NCBI GenBank assembly: GCA_027065385.1
Contig: JAMOOP010000080.1
Span: 1-42,275 of the forward strand
Source: Campylobacteraceae bacterium
Lineage (GTDB): Bacteria; Campylobacterota; Campylobacteria; Campylobacterales; Sulfurovaceae
Reading direction: 5' to 3'
Length of the DNA: 42,275 bases
The position numbers and the translations under genes were made by a program. The notes below the pieces were generated by a model. That model was not told the origin of the DNA and made no database searches. It worked only from the letters and a program-made list of their open reading frames with translations. Shown here piece by piece: positions 7,539 through 17,211 of the stretch; position 1 is the first letter of the stretch; every line of letters begins with the position of its first letter.

Positions 7539-10500
7539 TCAAGTCACATCTATAAATGATGTGACTTTTTTATGACTGCTATGTGCTTTTCTAAGTTTAA
7601 TTTTGTATATAACAGCATATAGTAGAGGTACATAAATTAGATTTAAGATAGTCGCCCATGTTATACCAAAGCCTAAAGATATTGCCATCGGTTGTAGTAT
7701 AAGAGCTTGTCCAGAGGCAAAGAATATAAGTGTTAATAGACCAAGTACAGTTGTTAAAGAGGTAAGTAAAATAGGACGTAATCTTGTTCCTGCTCTTTTC
7801 ATTAACTCTTCGGTATCTTTAGCCCCCTGTATAAAACTAACCATAATAAGTCCATCATTGACAACAACACCTGAAAGTCCTACTATCCCTATAAGCCCAG
7901 GCATACTTAAATTTATTCCCATAATTATATGCCCTAAAAATACCCCTAGTAACACTAAAGGAATAGTGCTAATAACAATAAGAGGTTTTTTAATAGAATC
8001 AAAGAGCCAAACAAGAGTGATAAATATTAAAAAGATAGATATAAGTCCAGCTTGCATCATCTCTGATTGATTTTTATTATTCTCTTGCTCTTCACCTTTT
8101 ATATCTATTTTATAACCATCATTTTTGAGTCTGTCAAATGTAGATTGTATCTTTAGCATAGCTTCAGATGATGTTACTATCTCTTTATCAAGAGATGCAA
8201 AAGTAGTTCTTATTCTTGTAGCGTTCTCTTTATTGAGAGTGATAAATCCTTGAATCAGTACAAAATCACATATATCTTTTAATGCAACATATCTATTTGT
8301 AGAGGGTACTTGAACTTCTACTCTTTGAATAGAGTTTATATGTTTATTCAGACTACTCTCTATTTTTAAACGAATAAGTCCACTTTCATTAAACATTTTT
8401 CCATATTCACCTTTGAGATAATAGGGCATAAGCTCTTTGGAGATAATAGCTTCATTAAATCCTAACTCTTGACCATAGCTATTAACTCTTAGTTTCAACT
8501 CTTTTTCTCCAATAGTTGCATCATTCGATATATCTTTAACACCCTTTATAGCATTAAGTGCATCTTCTAAAATTTGAAGACCATCAAGAATTTCATTTTC
8601 ACTTTTACCACTAAGACTTATCTCAATATCTGAAGCAACAACACCAGCACCAGGTACTTTAACAATAAGTTCATCAAAAATTAAACCTTGTTCATCTCTA
8701 TCTGTTTTAAATGGAATGATTATCTCTTCTATATGTTTAGCTATCTCTTTAGCACTTTTGTCTCTTTTTAATAGATTTGCATCATACTCTAGTGATAGAT
8801 AGGGACTGATATACGTATCAAAAATATTTTGAGGTTTTCTCTCATGCAAATCTATAAAAATATGAAAAAGATTTTCTCCAAGTTCAGCTCTATTTTTTGC
8901 GTCCATTTTAAAACCAATAACAGAGGTAATAGAAGAAATTTCACTTTTATAGTTATTTGCTAAAAGTTTTTTTTCTAAAGCTGTTACTATCTTCTCTGTA
9001 TCTGTAAGTTCATTATTTATATTTACTTTTCCATAAACATATATTTGGGTTGTATCAAACTCTGGAAAAAGTTGAAACTTAGAGTTTTTGATTAAAATAA
9101 AGGTAAGAGAGAGTATAGTCGCAACCATTACAATAAGAGAAAGCCATTTACGTTTAAATAGAAAATGTAAAATTTTACTATAAATAGAGTTCATACCTTT
9201 CCACATACGTTTGGTAAAACTTGCATCTTTTGAAACTTTTAAGAAGTCGTGAGCGTGAAGAGGTAAAAAATAGAATGCTTCAAAAAGAGAAGAGAGTAAA
9301 AGAACTGTTATCATAACAGGGATTATTTTTATAAATGTTCCCATCTCCCCTGAGAGTAAAAGCATAGGCAAGAAGGCAAAAACTGTTGTGAGTGTAGCTG
9401 TTAGAACTGCTGGAAACATCTCTGTTGCACCTACTATTGCAGCCTCACGCTTTTCCATTCCATCTTCCATATATCTATATATATTTTCAGCCACTATAAT
9501 AGCTTCATCTACTAGCATACCTAAGGCGATTAATGCACCTAAAAGGGAGAGCATATTTAAACTATTTCCAAGTAGGTCAGTAACAATAAGTCCAATCATA
9601 AAGCTCATAGGTATTCCTATGGCTACAACAAGAGCGATACCACGATTTATAAAAACCATCATAGCAATAAATACAAGCATAAGACCAAAGATAATATTTG
9701 AAAATACTATATTAAGACGATTTTTTATCCATATAGAGGTATCGGTATATATATCATAATTTAGATCTGGATTTATTTTAGACATTTGTGTTAAAACTTC
9801 TCGTATCTCTTTAACAAGTTTGATAGCATTTCCATCTTTTGATTTTGAGATATTTATAGAGATATTTCTTACACCGTTATAGTGGGAGAGTTCATTTGAA
9901 TCACTAAGTTCAAAGGATACTTCTGCAATATCTCCTATTTTAACTCTTTTATCTCCAATACTTATTATAGTATCAGAGATAGTTTGAGATTTTTTTTCTC
10001 CATTAAAAGTAGAGATATAAAGATGTTTTCCTCTCTCTTTTATAGTTCCTATTGGAAAAATGGAACTGATATTTTGTAAAGATGAGATAACAAGAGATGG
10101 TTGCAGTTCTAAGGCTCGTATTTTTTGTTCATTAAGTCTAATAACTAACTCATCATCGGCATCTCCACGAATCGTTATATCACTTAATGTTTTAAATTTA
10201 CTCAGTTCACTTTTTAACTCTTCAGCACGTAAAAGTAACTCTTTTTTATCAACATCTCCAGAAAGGGCGATTAAAACAAGAGGAAAGGCGTGTGTTTGGA
10301 TTTTAGCTATGGGGTCAGCCATATCGGCAGGGAGGTCTTTTTTTACAGAACTTATAATATCTTTGACATCATTTAAAACTTCTATATTATCTGCACCAGA
10401 CTTTATATCTGCAATAATTGAAAATGAACCATTTTTAATAGTTGTTTTAAGTGTATCTAATTCATTAATATTTTGTAAATCTTCCTCTATGGATTGGACA

Positions 10501-10694
10501 ACCATTTTATCAAGTATATCAGCTGATGTTCCAACATATCCACCATTAATAGTAATTTTATCCATATTCATAGGTGGAAAAATTTCTTTTGGTATATTTA
10601 TATAGGCAAAAATGGACATTGATAATATAAATATAAGTAGTAAATGGTTAAGTATTGGCTTATCTATGGAGAACTCTATAAATTTACGAATCAT
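7539..10694 (-). CDS. RND family efflux pump inner-membrane subunit (HAE1/AcrB-like), copy 1
   Basis: 1051 residues, full length, with the two-fold RND plan: one N-terminal helix, a large periplasmic loop, helices 2-6 (about 330-490), then the same again. The helix-4 relay motif reads GMLVDEAIIVAEN (D396, E397), where AcrB has two aspartates; the second carboxylate is Glu. It should be a proton-driven trimeric exporter. No membrane-fusion protein or outer-membrane channel gene is near, which is unusual. It follows the FtsL-like gene by 12 nt and rsmH before that, all minus strand, so it is probably co-transcribed with cell-division genes. Its last codons overlap the terminator of the convergent gene. 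A related copy lies at 14061-17147. Substrate unknown. Confidence 0.9.
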   Translation of the reverse strand: MIRKFIEFSIDKPILNHLLLIFILSMSIFAYINIPKEIFPPMNMDKITINGGYVGTSADILDKMVVQSIEEDLQNINELDTLKTTIKNGSFSIIADIKSGADNIEVLNDVKDIISSVKKDLPADMADPIAKIQTHAFPLVLIALSGDVDKKELLLRAEELKSELSKFKTLSDITIRGDADDELVIRLNEQKIRALELQPSLVISSLQNISSIFPIGTIKERGKHLYISTFNGEKKSQTISDTIISIGDKRVKIGDIAEVSFELSDSNELSHYNGVRNISINISKSKDGNAIKLVKEIREVLTQMSKINPDLNYDIYTDTSIWIKNRLNIVFSNIIFGLMLVFIAMMVFINRGIALVVAIGIPMSFMIGLIVTDLLGNSLNMLSLLGALIALGMLVDEAIIVAENIYRYMEDGMEKREAAIVGATEMFPAVLTATLTTVFAFLPMLLLSGEMGTFIKIIPVMITVLLLSSLFEAFYFLPLHAHDFLKVSKDASFTKRMWKGMNSIYSKILHFLFKRKWLSLIVMVATILSLTFILIKNSKFQLFPEFDTTQIYVYGKVNINNELTDTEKIVTALEKKLLANNYKSEISSITSVIGFKMDAKNRAELGENLFHIFIDLHERKPQNIFDTYISPYLSLEYDANLLKRDKSAKEIAKHIEEIIIPFKTDRDEQGLIFDELIVKVPGAGVVASDIEISLSGKSENEILDGLQILEDALNAIKGVKDISNDATIGEKELKLRVNSYGQELGFNEAIISKELMPYYLKGEYGKMFNESGLIRLKIESSLNKHINSIQRVEVQVPSTNRYVALKDICDFVLIQGFITLNKENATRIRTTFASLDKEIVTSSEAMLKIQSTFDRLKNDGYKIDIKGEEQENNKNQSEMMQAGLISIFLIFITLVWLFDSIKKPLIVISTIPLVLLGVFLGHIIMGINLSMPGLIGIVGLSGVVVNDGLIMVSFIQGAKDTEELMKRAGTRLRPILLTSLTTVLGLLTLIFFASGQALILQPMAISLGFGITWATILNLIYVPLLYAVIYKIKLRKAHSSHKKVTSFIDVT
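7541..7567 (+). terminator. Intrinsic terminator after the lysine-rich gene
   Basis: AAGTCACATC pairs perfectly with GATGTGACTT (10 bp, 7-nt loop) and is followed by a T run. It works in the plus direction only, since the minus side has an A-rich tail. The hairpin lies inside the last codons of the convergent RND gene. Confidence 0.9.
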
Positions 10695-10706
10695 GAAAAA
10701 ACCTTT

Positions 10707-10988
10707 TTAAAACATCTGATTTTCAATTTTAACTTTAAAATCTATTCTTTCTACTGAAGACTTTATAATTCTATTTTCTTCTCTTAAACCATCATACTCT
10801 CGTTTTAGTTTTGCAATCTCTCTACTTTTAAAATATATCTGCTGTTGAATATAGATTTTAGGAAATAAAAAGAGTAAAATTATTGATATTGTTCCTATTG
10901 TAAGGATAAAAAAGTTGAAATTTAAGTGATTTCTATCTTGAGGTAAATCAACAATAATCTTATCAAGAAGTTCTAGTTTTGCACTCAT
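10707..10988 (-). CDS. ftsL: FtsL-like septum protein (single TM plus coiled coil)
   Basis: 93 residues: a short cytoplasmic start, one membrane helix (about 24-45) and a charged heptad-like coil (about 48-90). This is the FtsL/DivIC architecture, which is poorly conserved in sequence. Position supports the call: it follows rsmH with a 4-nt ATGA overlap, the usual place of ftsL. It would join the FtsQLB divisome complex. The symbol rests on architecture and context. Confidence 0.72.
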   Translation of the reverse strand: MSAKLELLDKIIVDLPQDRNHLNFNFFILTIGTISIILLFLFPKIYIQQQIYFKSREIAKLKREYDGLREENRIIKSSVERIDFKVKIENQMF

Positions 10989-11911
10989 TCACAATCCATC
11001 TGAAATATTCTCATTTTTGCACTTCTACTCCGAATATTCTCTTTGAGCTCATCATCTTTTGCCATAAGTGGTTTTCTTGTAACAATTTTTCCTACTGAAT
11101 GATTATTACCACAACCGCAACGCATCACCTCTTGAGGACAGATACATTTTTTTGACCAAGAGATAAACTCCTGTTTTACTATTCTATCTTCAAGAGAGTG
11201 AAAAGAGATAATAGCTATTTTTGCTTCAGGTAGTTTTGCATCTTTAATACTACTAAGTAAAGATTTTAGCTCTCCTAATTCATCATTAACCTCTATTCTA
11301 ATCGCTTGCATAAGTAGAGTCGCTGGATGTATCTTTTTTCCACGAGGCATATCTTGCTTGAGTGTATCACTTAGCTGTTTTGCAGAGGTAAAAGGACGAT
11401 TTTTTATAATCTGAGCTACGATTTTTTTATAATTTCTAAGTTCCCCATATTCTAGGATAATTCGTTCAAGTTCACTACTAGAGTATGTATTTACTACTAT
11501 TTCAGCAGTAAGTGAAGCATCTTTATCCATACGCATATCAAGGTTGTCACTTTCATAAGAAAAACCTCTATCTTTTTGATCTAATTGCAAAGATGAAACA
11601 CCGATGTCAGCTAAAACACCTTTAATTTGAGAAATATCATATTCTTTAATAATATCTTTTATCACAGAAGAGAAACGTCCCTTTCTTATTTCAACTCTAT
11701 CTTTAAATGGTTCTAGTCTTTTTGTTGAAAAGTCTATTGCTGTTTGATCTTGGTCGATAGCGATAAGTTTAATGTTTGGATTAGCTTCAAGTATCATAGA
11801 GGAATGACCTGCATAGCCCATAGTACAATCTATAATAATACCTTCATTAATTGAATCAAAAGAGTTAATAACTTCGCGATAAAGAACAGGAATATGTGGA
11901 ATGTTTTGCAT
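10985..11911 (-). CDS. rsmH: 16S rRNA (cytosine1402-N4)-methyltransferase RsmH
   Basis: 308 residues, the normal length. It starts with HIPVLYREV, then the SAM-binding motif DCTMGYAGHS, D-Q-D for SAM ribose, GVLADIGVSSLQLD, and near the end SFHSLEDRIVKQEF, all RsmH hallmarks. It uses SAM to methylate C1402 in the ribosomal P site. A -10 box (TATAAT, minus) lies at 11941-11946, about 30 nt before the ATG. It heads an operon with the FtsL-like gene and an RND pump. Confidence 0.96.
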   Translation of the reverse strand: MQNIPHIPVLYREVINSFDSINEGIIIDCTMGYAGHSSMILEANPNIKLIAIDQDQTAIDFSTKRLEPFKDRVEIRKGRFSSVIKDIIKEYDISQIKGVLADIGVSSLQLDQKDRGFSYESDNLDMRMDKDASLTAEIVVNTYSSSELERIILEYGELRNYKKIVAQIIKNRPFTSAKQLSDTLKQDMPRGKKIHPATLLMQAIRIEVNDELGELKSLLSSIKDAKLPEAKIAIISFHSLEDRIVKQEFISWSKKCICPQEVMRCGCGNNHSVGKIVTRKPLMAKDDELKENIRSRSAKMRIFQMDCE

Positions 11912-11940
11912 AAGAAACCTTGAAAAAATGTTTAGAATGA

Positions 11941-11946
11941 ATTATA
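11941..11946 (-). promoter_or_regulatory. -10 box for the rsmH operon
   Basis: On the minus strand TGTATAAT, an extended perfect -10, ends 30 nt before the rsmH ATG. The -35 is weak. Confidence 0.6.
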
Positions 11947-12097
11947 CATTAATTTTATAAAAGTAAATTTTTATCATTTGTAACATTAAACTATTTTAAT
12001 AGAGTTAATTTGATATGAAATGCAATATAAAAAGCTAAAACAAGATATAGTTACAATTAATTTAAAAAAATTAATTAAATGATATAGGAGATGAGTT

Positions 12098-13186
12098 ATG
12101 GAAGATTTATTAATACCCATTATAGCTGGTGGTGTTGTTTTAGTTGGTGGTATACTGTTTTTTGTTATGAAAAAGAAACAAAATGATAACCTTGATGAGT
12201 TAGCAACAGAAGCTAATACAAAAAAAGATGTACCTCAAGGCACAGTCAAGAAAAAAGTGGAAAAAGTTGAAGAGCCTCCTGCAGAAGTTCAACAAGTAGA
12301 ACCAACACCTATGGTTGAAGAAGCTCCTTTAGAGATAAAAATTGCTTCAATTACAGCAAAAAATGTAACAAAAAGAGCTGTACCTGCACATGGTAAAATT
12401 GTAAAACAAGATCTTGCAATTTTTGCTGGAACAAAAATATTAGTAGCTGAAGACAATATGATTAATCAAAAGGTTATTAAAGGACTTTTAGGTGATAGTG
12501 GTATCGAACTTACTATGGCAGATGATGGTCAAATTGCAGTAGATATTTTAGAAAAAAATAGTGATTTTCATATAGTTCTAATGGATGCTCATATGCCAAA
12601 TATAGATGGTTTTGAAGCAACACGTATTATTAGAGCCAATCCAAACTATGAGCATATTTTAGTTGTTGCACTTAGTGGTGATACAGCAGTTGATGATATT
12701 AGGAAAATGCGTGAAGCAGGAATGGAAGAGCAGTTAGCAAAACCATTAAAAATGGATGCTCTTTATGATATTCTTTATGCTTATGGTGTTTTAAATGAGG
12801 CTGAAAGTTCTCAAGAGCCTGAACAAGAAGTAGCAGTAAGTGATGTTAAATATGTAGAATTAGATATTGAACAAGGAATAGAAACTTTTGGTGGTGATGT
12901 TGATTTTTATAAAGAGGAAGGATTAACACCATTTTTAGAGGGTTATTCAGATATTGCAGATAGAGTTGATGACCTTGTAATGGATGAGAAATTTGATGAA
13001 CTAAACGGTTTATTACATGATGTTCTTGGTGTTGCTGGAAGTATTGGAGCATTAAAATTACAAGCTAATACAACAACAATGAAAGAATCAGTAAAAGAGA
13101 CTCAAGGTGAAAGCTATGGTGATTTTAGTGATGATTATAGAGAACAGATACAAAGAGTTATGAAAGAGATAAAAGAGTTTTTATAA
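12098..13186 (+). CDS. Membrane-anchored response regulator with REC and HPt domains
   Basis: 362 residues: one membrane helix at residues 5-24, a charged Pro/Glu/Lys linker to about 105, a receiver domain (about 110-228) and a C-terminal HPt-like domain (about 250-360). The receiver has E118/D119, phospho-acceptor D163 in LMDAHMP, a switch Ser in ALSGD and K215 in LAKP. The HPt motif is LLHDVLGVAGSIGA with H307, matching the H-x-L-K-G-x-x-G family pattern with changes. No kinase domain is present, so it probably relays phosphate between D163 and H307 or takes it from an unlinked kinase at the membrane. AGGAG precedes the ATG; a 12-bp terminator hairpin overlaps the stop. Output unknown. Confidence 0.85.
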   Translation: MEDLLIPIIAGGVVLVGGILFFVMKKKQNDNLDELATEANTKKDVPQGTVKKKVEKVEEPPAEVQQVEPTPMVEEAPLEIKIASITAKNVTKRAVPAHGKIVKQDLAIFAGTKILVAEDNMINQKVIKGLLGDSGIELTMADDGQIAVDILEKNSDFHIVLMDAHMPNIDGFEATRIIRANPNYEHILVVALSGDTAVDDIRKMREAGMEEQLAKPLKMDALYDILYAYGVLNEAESSQEPEQEVAVSDVKYVELDIEQGIETFGGDVDFYKEEGLTPFLEGYSDIADRVDDLVMDEKFDELNGLLHDVLGVAGSIGALKLQANTTTMKESVKETQGESYGDFSDDYREQIQRVMKEIKEFL

Positions 13187-13196
13187 CTCTTTTATC
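13168..13196 (+). terminator. Hairpin terminator overlapping the REC-HPt stop codon
   Basis: GATAAAAGAGTT pairs perfectly with AACTCTTTTATC (12 bp, loop TTTAT), followed by TTTATTAAT. The stop codon (13184-13186) lies in the loop/3' arm. Confidence 0.7.
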
Positions 13197-13249
13197 TTTA
13201 TTAATCTATAACACTCCTCTTTTTTTAATCCCTTCAAGGCTATATATTT

Positions 13250-13948
13250 ATGAAAATCGATACAACAACATTTGATAATATCAAAAATGAATTTAATACT
13301 TTTATTAAACAATTTTCTCCTGAAAATATACAAAATAGTGAAGTTTATATTTTAAATGATAGAGAGATGGATCTTTTATCATCTTTTGAATCTCAGCTAT
13401 ATAAAGAATATGGAGATTTAAGCAGTTATAAAAAATATAATTTATCTAATATAGTAAAAATTATAAACTTTGATGAACCTTCCCATTATTATAAATTATA
13501 TGTAAGAGAAAAATGGGAACAAGTAAATGATCAAGAAAAGGTTTTAGCAAGACTAGATGGTAAATTTGCTAAATGGAAAAACCGCATTAAAAAAGAGACA
13601 CTAGAAAGTTGTAAACTCAAGTTAATACCTCAAGAGAGTATAGATAAAATAATGTCAGATATTGATGATGAGATTATAGTGGCTAGAAAAGACTTAGAGT
13701 ATATTAAAGAAAATTTTGATGACTTAGATGTTCGTATATCTGGGTATGCACATAGAAAAGTGTATGGAGCAATATCCTATAAATTACATAAAAAGCAATA
13801 TAGTACAACACTACGAAATACTGTTCCCAATGTATTGTGGTTTAGAGAATTAAGTGAAGACGATAAAGTTCGTAGTAATAATGAATTAAAGCTTTATTTA
13901 GATAAGGCTACTTTGGCGTTTGGGGATGTTTATTATTCTAAAAGCTAG
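13250..13948 (+). CDS. Hypothetical protein (232 aa)
   Basis: I do not recognise this protein. It is soluble, charged and mostly helical, with no signal peptide or membrane helix. Residues 90-160 are rich in Lys and Glu (KFAKWKNRIKKETL) and look like helical bundles; the C-terminal part is more mixed (ISGYAHRKVYGAISYKLHKK). ATG at 13250 with AAGG at 13236-13239. It stands alone between the REC-HPt terminator and the convergent second RND gene. No clear terminator follows. Confidence 0.75.
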   Translation: MKIDTTTFDNIKNEFNTFIKQFSPENIQNSEVYILNDREMDLLSSFESQLYKEYGDLSSYKKYNLSNIVKIINFDEPSHYYKLYVREKWEQVNDQEKVLARLDGKFAKWKNRIKKETLESCKLKLIPQESIDKIMSDIDDEIIVARKDLEYIKENFDDLDVRISGYAHRKVYGAISYKLHKKQYSTTLRNTVPNVLWFRELSEDDKVRSNNELKLYLDKATLAFGDVYYSKS

Positions 13949-14060
13949 TATATTCACTATATAATGGACTGAGAAAATCGAACGATATTTAAACTAGTTT
14001 TATTTATCTCTTATCCATTTCGTTCTCTTCACCAACTCCTCTAAATGAGTTAAATTCATA

Positions 14061-17000
14061 TCACTTCCTAACCCCAATCCCATTAACTAAAGCATACAAC
14101 GTAGGTAAAAAGACAAGATTCAAATAAGTCCCCCATATAAGCCCAAACCCAATAGAAATAGCGATAGGTTGCAATATAACAGCTTGACCAGTCGCATAAA
14201 ATATAAGGGTTAGTAAACCTAAAAATGTTGTAATAGATGTTATTAAAATAGGACGTAGTCTATGTTTGGCTCTTGTAAAAAACTCTTCACGGCTTCTTGT
14301 TCCGTGTAAAAAATCTAACATAATTATTCCATCATTTATAACAACCCCTGAAAGACCTAAAATACCTATCATCGATGGCATCGTTAAAGGTATTCCTAAA
14401 AGTTTATGACCTAGTAATGCACCTAATACTGAAAGGGGGATAACACTCATAACCATCAACACATATTTTACTTTTGAGAAGATAAAAAGCATACTTATAA
14501 AGATTAAAAAGAGTGCTATCATAATACTACTTTTCATCTCACTTTCGAGCTGTTTATTTTTCTCTTTTTCGCCTAAAAGATTAACTGTTACACCTGTATC
14601 TTCTATCTCTTGTATGATAGGTTCTAGCTTTTCTAAAACTTCCTCTGGTGTGATGCTATGTTTATCTACATTGGCAAAAACTGTTTTTACTATGTCACCA
14701 TTGAGTTTATTTATCTTCTCATAATCTCTTATTTTTACAATAGTAGCTACATCTGTAAGTTTTACATAACGACCATCTTTAAGAGAGATATTAAAGTTTA
14801 AAAGTGTGTTAATATTGTCTTTATGGAGTGCTTTTGTTTTTATCTCCATCACACCTTGATTACTAAAGGTTGTTGATTGACGAGCATCTAAAAGATATTT
14901 ACTTAAACCCCTTGATAGCGTTACCTCTGTCAAACCTAAACTCTCTCCATAGGGATTTAACTTGATTTTATACTCCATCTTTCCATAATTAATATTGTCA
15001 CTAAAGTTAGCTATTCCCTCAATAGTTTCCATCTTTTTTTCTATATCTTTAATAGCTTTTTCTAAGGCTACATCATCTATTCCCGTAAGATTTATCTGAA
15101 TATCACTTTTAATAAGTCCTGGGCTATCCTCTGTTACACCTAGCTCTATCATTGAGTATTTTTCTTTATATTTCTCTATAATTTCAGAAACTCTTGGAGA
15201 GAGTTCAAATGTTTTTTTCTCTCGTATCTTTTCACTCTCATCAAAATCAAAACTAAAGTTTAAAATAGGATTGAGATATCTATTTATAAAATTTGTCTCT
15301 TTTCTATCATAAAGTTCCATTGTTATATAAAAAACATTGTTACTTGTTTCCATCTCACCCGATAAACTTCTTCTAAATCCCGTAGTTGAAGAGGTAGATT
15401 TTAGAGCAAACTCTTTTGAGTATCTCATTATCTCTGCTTCTATCTCTTTAGTTATCTCAAAAGTATCTTCGATAGGGGTGTTAATATCTAACTTACCCGA
15501 TATATAGATGTTGTTTCCATCAAAGTTTGGAAAAAATTGAAAGTGCATACTTTTAGCTGTCATAATAGTAAATATAGGAATAAGTACAACAAATACAATT
15601 AAAAAAGTTTTTTTATACTTTATATGAAACCCTAAAAATCTTTCATAGGCGTTTTGAAGTGGTTTCCAGTTTACTATCTCTTTACTTTTACCTAAAAGTT
15701 CTGATGCGTGGAGTGGTAGAAACAGAAAACTCTCAATAAGAGAACCGATAAGTATCATAACCACAACAATAGGGATTAATATAAGAAAAAGTGCCATATC
15801 CCCTTTCATTAAAAATATCGGTAAAAATGCAGCAGTTGTGGTAAGTGTGGCAAGTGTAACAGGTAAAACCATCTCTTGGACACCTACTATGGCTGCTTGA
15901 GTATTTTCCATTCCCTCATCGATATGGCGTTGGATATTTTCCCCCACAACAATAGCATCATCAACGACAATACCTATAACTATCAATGCTCCTAAAAGAG
16001 AGATAATATTTATGGAGTAACCCATATAATATATAAACAAAAGACCTATAATAAAAGAAAATGGTATTCCTATCGTTACAACAAATGCTATACGAAGATT
16101 TATTAGAATATAAAGAGAAAAGAAAACTAAAAGAAGACCAAACATAAGGTTTGATATAACCGTATTTAATCTTTTTTCAACAGGTATAGAGCTATCTTGA
16201 TAAAATGTAAACTTCACATCTTTATAACTATTTTCTATCTTTTTAATATGCTCTTGTAACTCTTTTGAAAGAACTTTAGAGTCTCCGTTTTCCCCTTTTG
16301 AGATTACTAGGGTAAGTGTTGTTTGATTATTAAAAGTGGAGAGTGTTTTTGCTTGTGGGTACTCTATATTTACCTCAGCAATATCTTTTAATGTTATATA
16401 TTTTGAATTAATATCTAAGATACTATTTTCATAATCATCAACACTAAGATTTGAGTTTAATGTAGAAACAAAAGCAAACTCTCCACTCTGTTCAATATTT
16501 CCAATAGGAAAGATATAAGAAAGATTTGCAACAGCACTTATTACACTATCGTAATTTAAACCATAAGCTAAAATAGCCTTTGTATCTAAAAGAATAGAAA
16601 CCTCTTTATCGGAATCTCCTCTAATAGTTATATCACTTACATTTTTAAAGCGTGCAAGTCTGTTTTTAATCTCCGAAGCAACAACTGTAAGTTCCCCTCT
16701 TGTGAGAATATTTGAAGCGACTGAAAGTTTAATAAGTGATTTACTTTTATCTAAAATAACTGCTTTAGGTTCAGTCATATCAGAGGGAAGATACTCACTT
16801 GAAGCACTAATAGAATCTTTTACCTTATTTAAAATATCAACCTTATCCGAACTTTCATTCAAAGATAAAGTAATAGTAAACGACCCTGGTAAAATAGTAG
16901 TCTCAGCTTTATCTATCCCATTAATATTAGCTATCTCAGATTCAATCTCACGAACTGCCATCTTGTCCATAGTAGAAGCACTTGCCCCCGTATAACTTCC

Positions 17001-17147
17001 TCTAACACTTATCTTATCTAGTTCAGTAGTTGGAAACATCTCTTTTGGGATATTTATATAGGTGTTTACACCCATATAGGCTAAGAAAAAAAGAAGTGCA
17101 TAGTTTAGGCGTTTGTTTTGTATGAAGTATTCTATAAATTTGTTCAT
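14061..17147 (-). CDS. RND family efflux pump inner-membrane subunit, copy 2
   Basis: 1028 residues, complete, with the same plan as the copy at 7539-10694 and clear similarity at the start (YINIPKEMFP), in helix 4 (GIVVDDAIVVGEN; D396, D397) and near the end (RLRPILITSITTFLGLLTL). Unlike copy 1 it has the usual two aspartates for proton relay. AAGGA lies 5 nt before the ATG. It is 64 nt downstream of polA on the same strand. Again no membrane-fusion or outer-membrane partner is seen nearby. Substrate unknown; the pair probably arose by an old duplication. Confidence 0.9.
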   Translation of the reverse strand: MNKFIEYFIQNKRLNYALLFFLAYMGVNTYINIPKEMFPTTELDKISVRGSYTGASASTMDKMAVREIESEIANINGIDKAETTILPGSFTITLSLNESSDKVDILNKVKDSISASSEYLPSDMTEPKAVILDKSKSLIKLSVASNILTRGELTVVASEIKNRLARFKNVSDITIRGDSDKEVSILLDTKAILAYGLNYDSVISAVANLSYIFPIGNIEQSGEFAFVSTLNSNLSVDDYENSILDINSKYITLKDIAEVNIEYPQAKTLSTFNNQTTLTLVISKGENGDSKVLSKELQEHIKKIENSYKDVKFTFYQDSSIPVEKRLNTVISNLMFGLLLVFFSLYILINLRIAFVVTIGIPFSFIIGLLFIYYMGYSINIISLLGALIVIGIVVDDAIVVGENIQRHIDEGMENTQAAIVGVQEMVLPVTLATLTTTAAFLPIFLMKGDMALFLILIPIVVVMILIGSLIESFLFLPLHASELLGKSKEIVNWKPLQNAYERFLGFHIKYKKTFLIVFVVLIPIFTIMTAKSMHFQFFPNFDGNNIYISGKLDINTPIEDTFEITKEIEAEIMRYSKEFALKSTSSTTGFRRSLSGEMETSNNVFYITMELYDRKETNFINRYLNPILNFSFDFDESEKIREKKTFELSPRVSEIIEKYKEKYSMIELGVTEDSPGLIKSDIQINLTGIDDVALEKAIKDIEKKMETIEGIANFSDNINYGKMEYKIKLNPYGESLGLTEVTLSRGLSKYLLDARQSTTFSNQGVMEIKTKALHKDNINTLLNFNISLKDGRYVKLTDVATIVKIRDYEKINKLNGDIVKTVFANVDKHSITPEEVLEKLEPIIQEIEDTGVTVNLLGEKEKNKQLESEMKSSIMIALFLIFISMLFIFSKVKYVLMVMSVIPLSVLGALLGHKLLGIPLTMPSMIGILGLSGVVINDGIIMLDFLHGTRSREEFFTRAKHRLRPILITSITTFLGLLTLIFYATGQAVILQPIAISIGFGLIWGTYLNLVFLPTLYALVNGIGVRK

Positions 17148-17211
17148 TTAGTTCCTTATATGTTTTTTCCTATAATTTTAAAAAGTGAATCATCTTCATT
17201 TGTATTAACCT

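Noticed and set aside
7858-8070. Plus-strand frame inside the first RND gene; likewise 9388-9759, 10060-10605 and 16702-16995
   Set aside because: They are opposite-strand shadows of well-supported RND genes and have no Shine-Dalgarno or recognisable protein.
12846-13052. Minus-strand His/Gln-rich 68-aa frame inside the REC-HPt gene
   Set aside because: Composition is that of a reverse-complement shadow; the plus-strand HPt domain explains the region.
14000-14059. 19-residue frame (MNLTHLEELVKRTKWIRDK) just after the second RND gene on the minus strand
   Set aside because: Starts 1 nt after the RND stop and could be coupled, but it is too short and has no family, fold or independent signal to support it.
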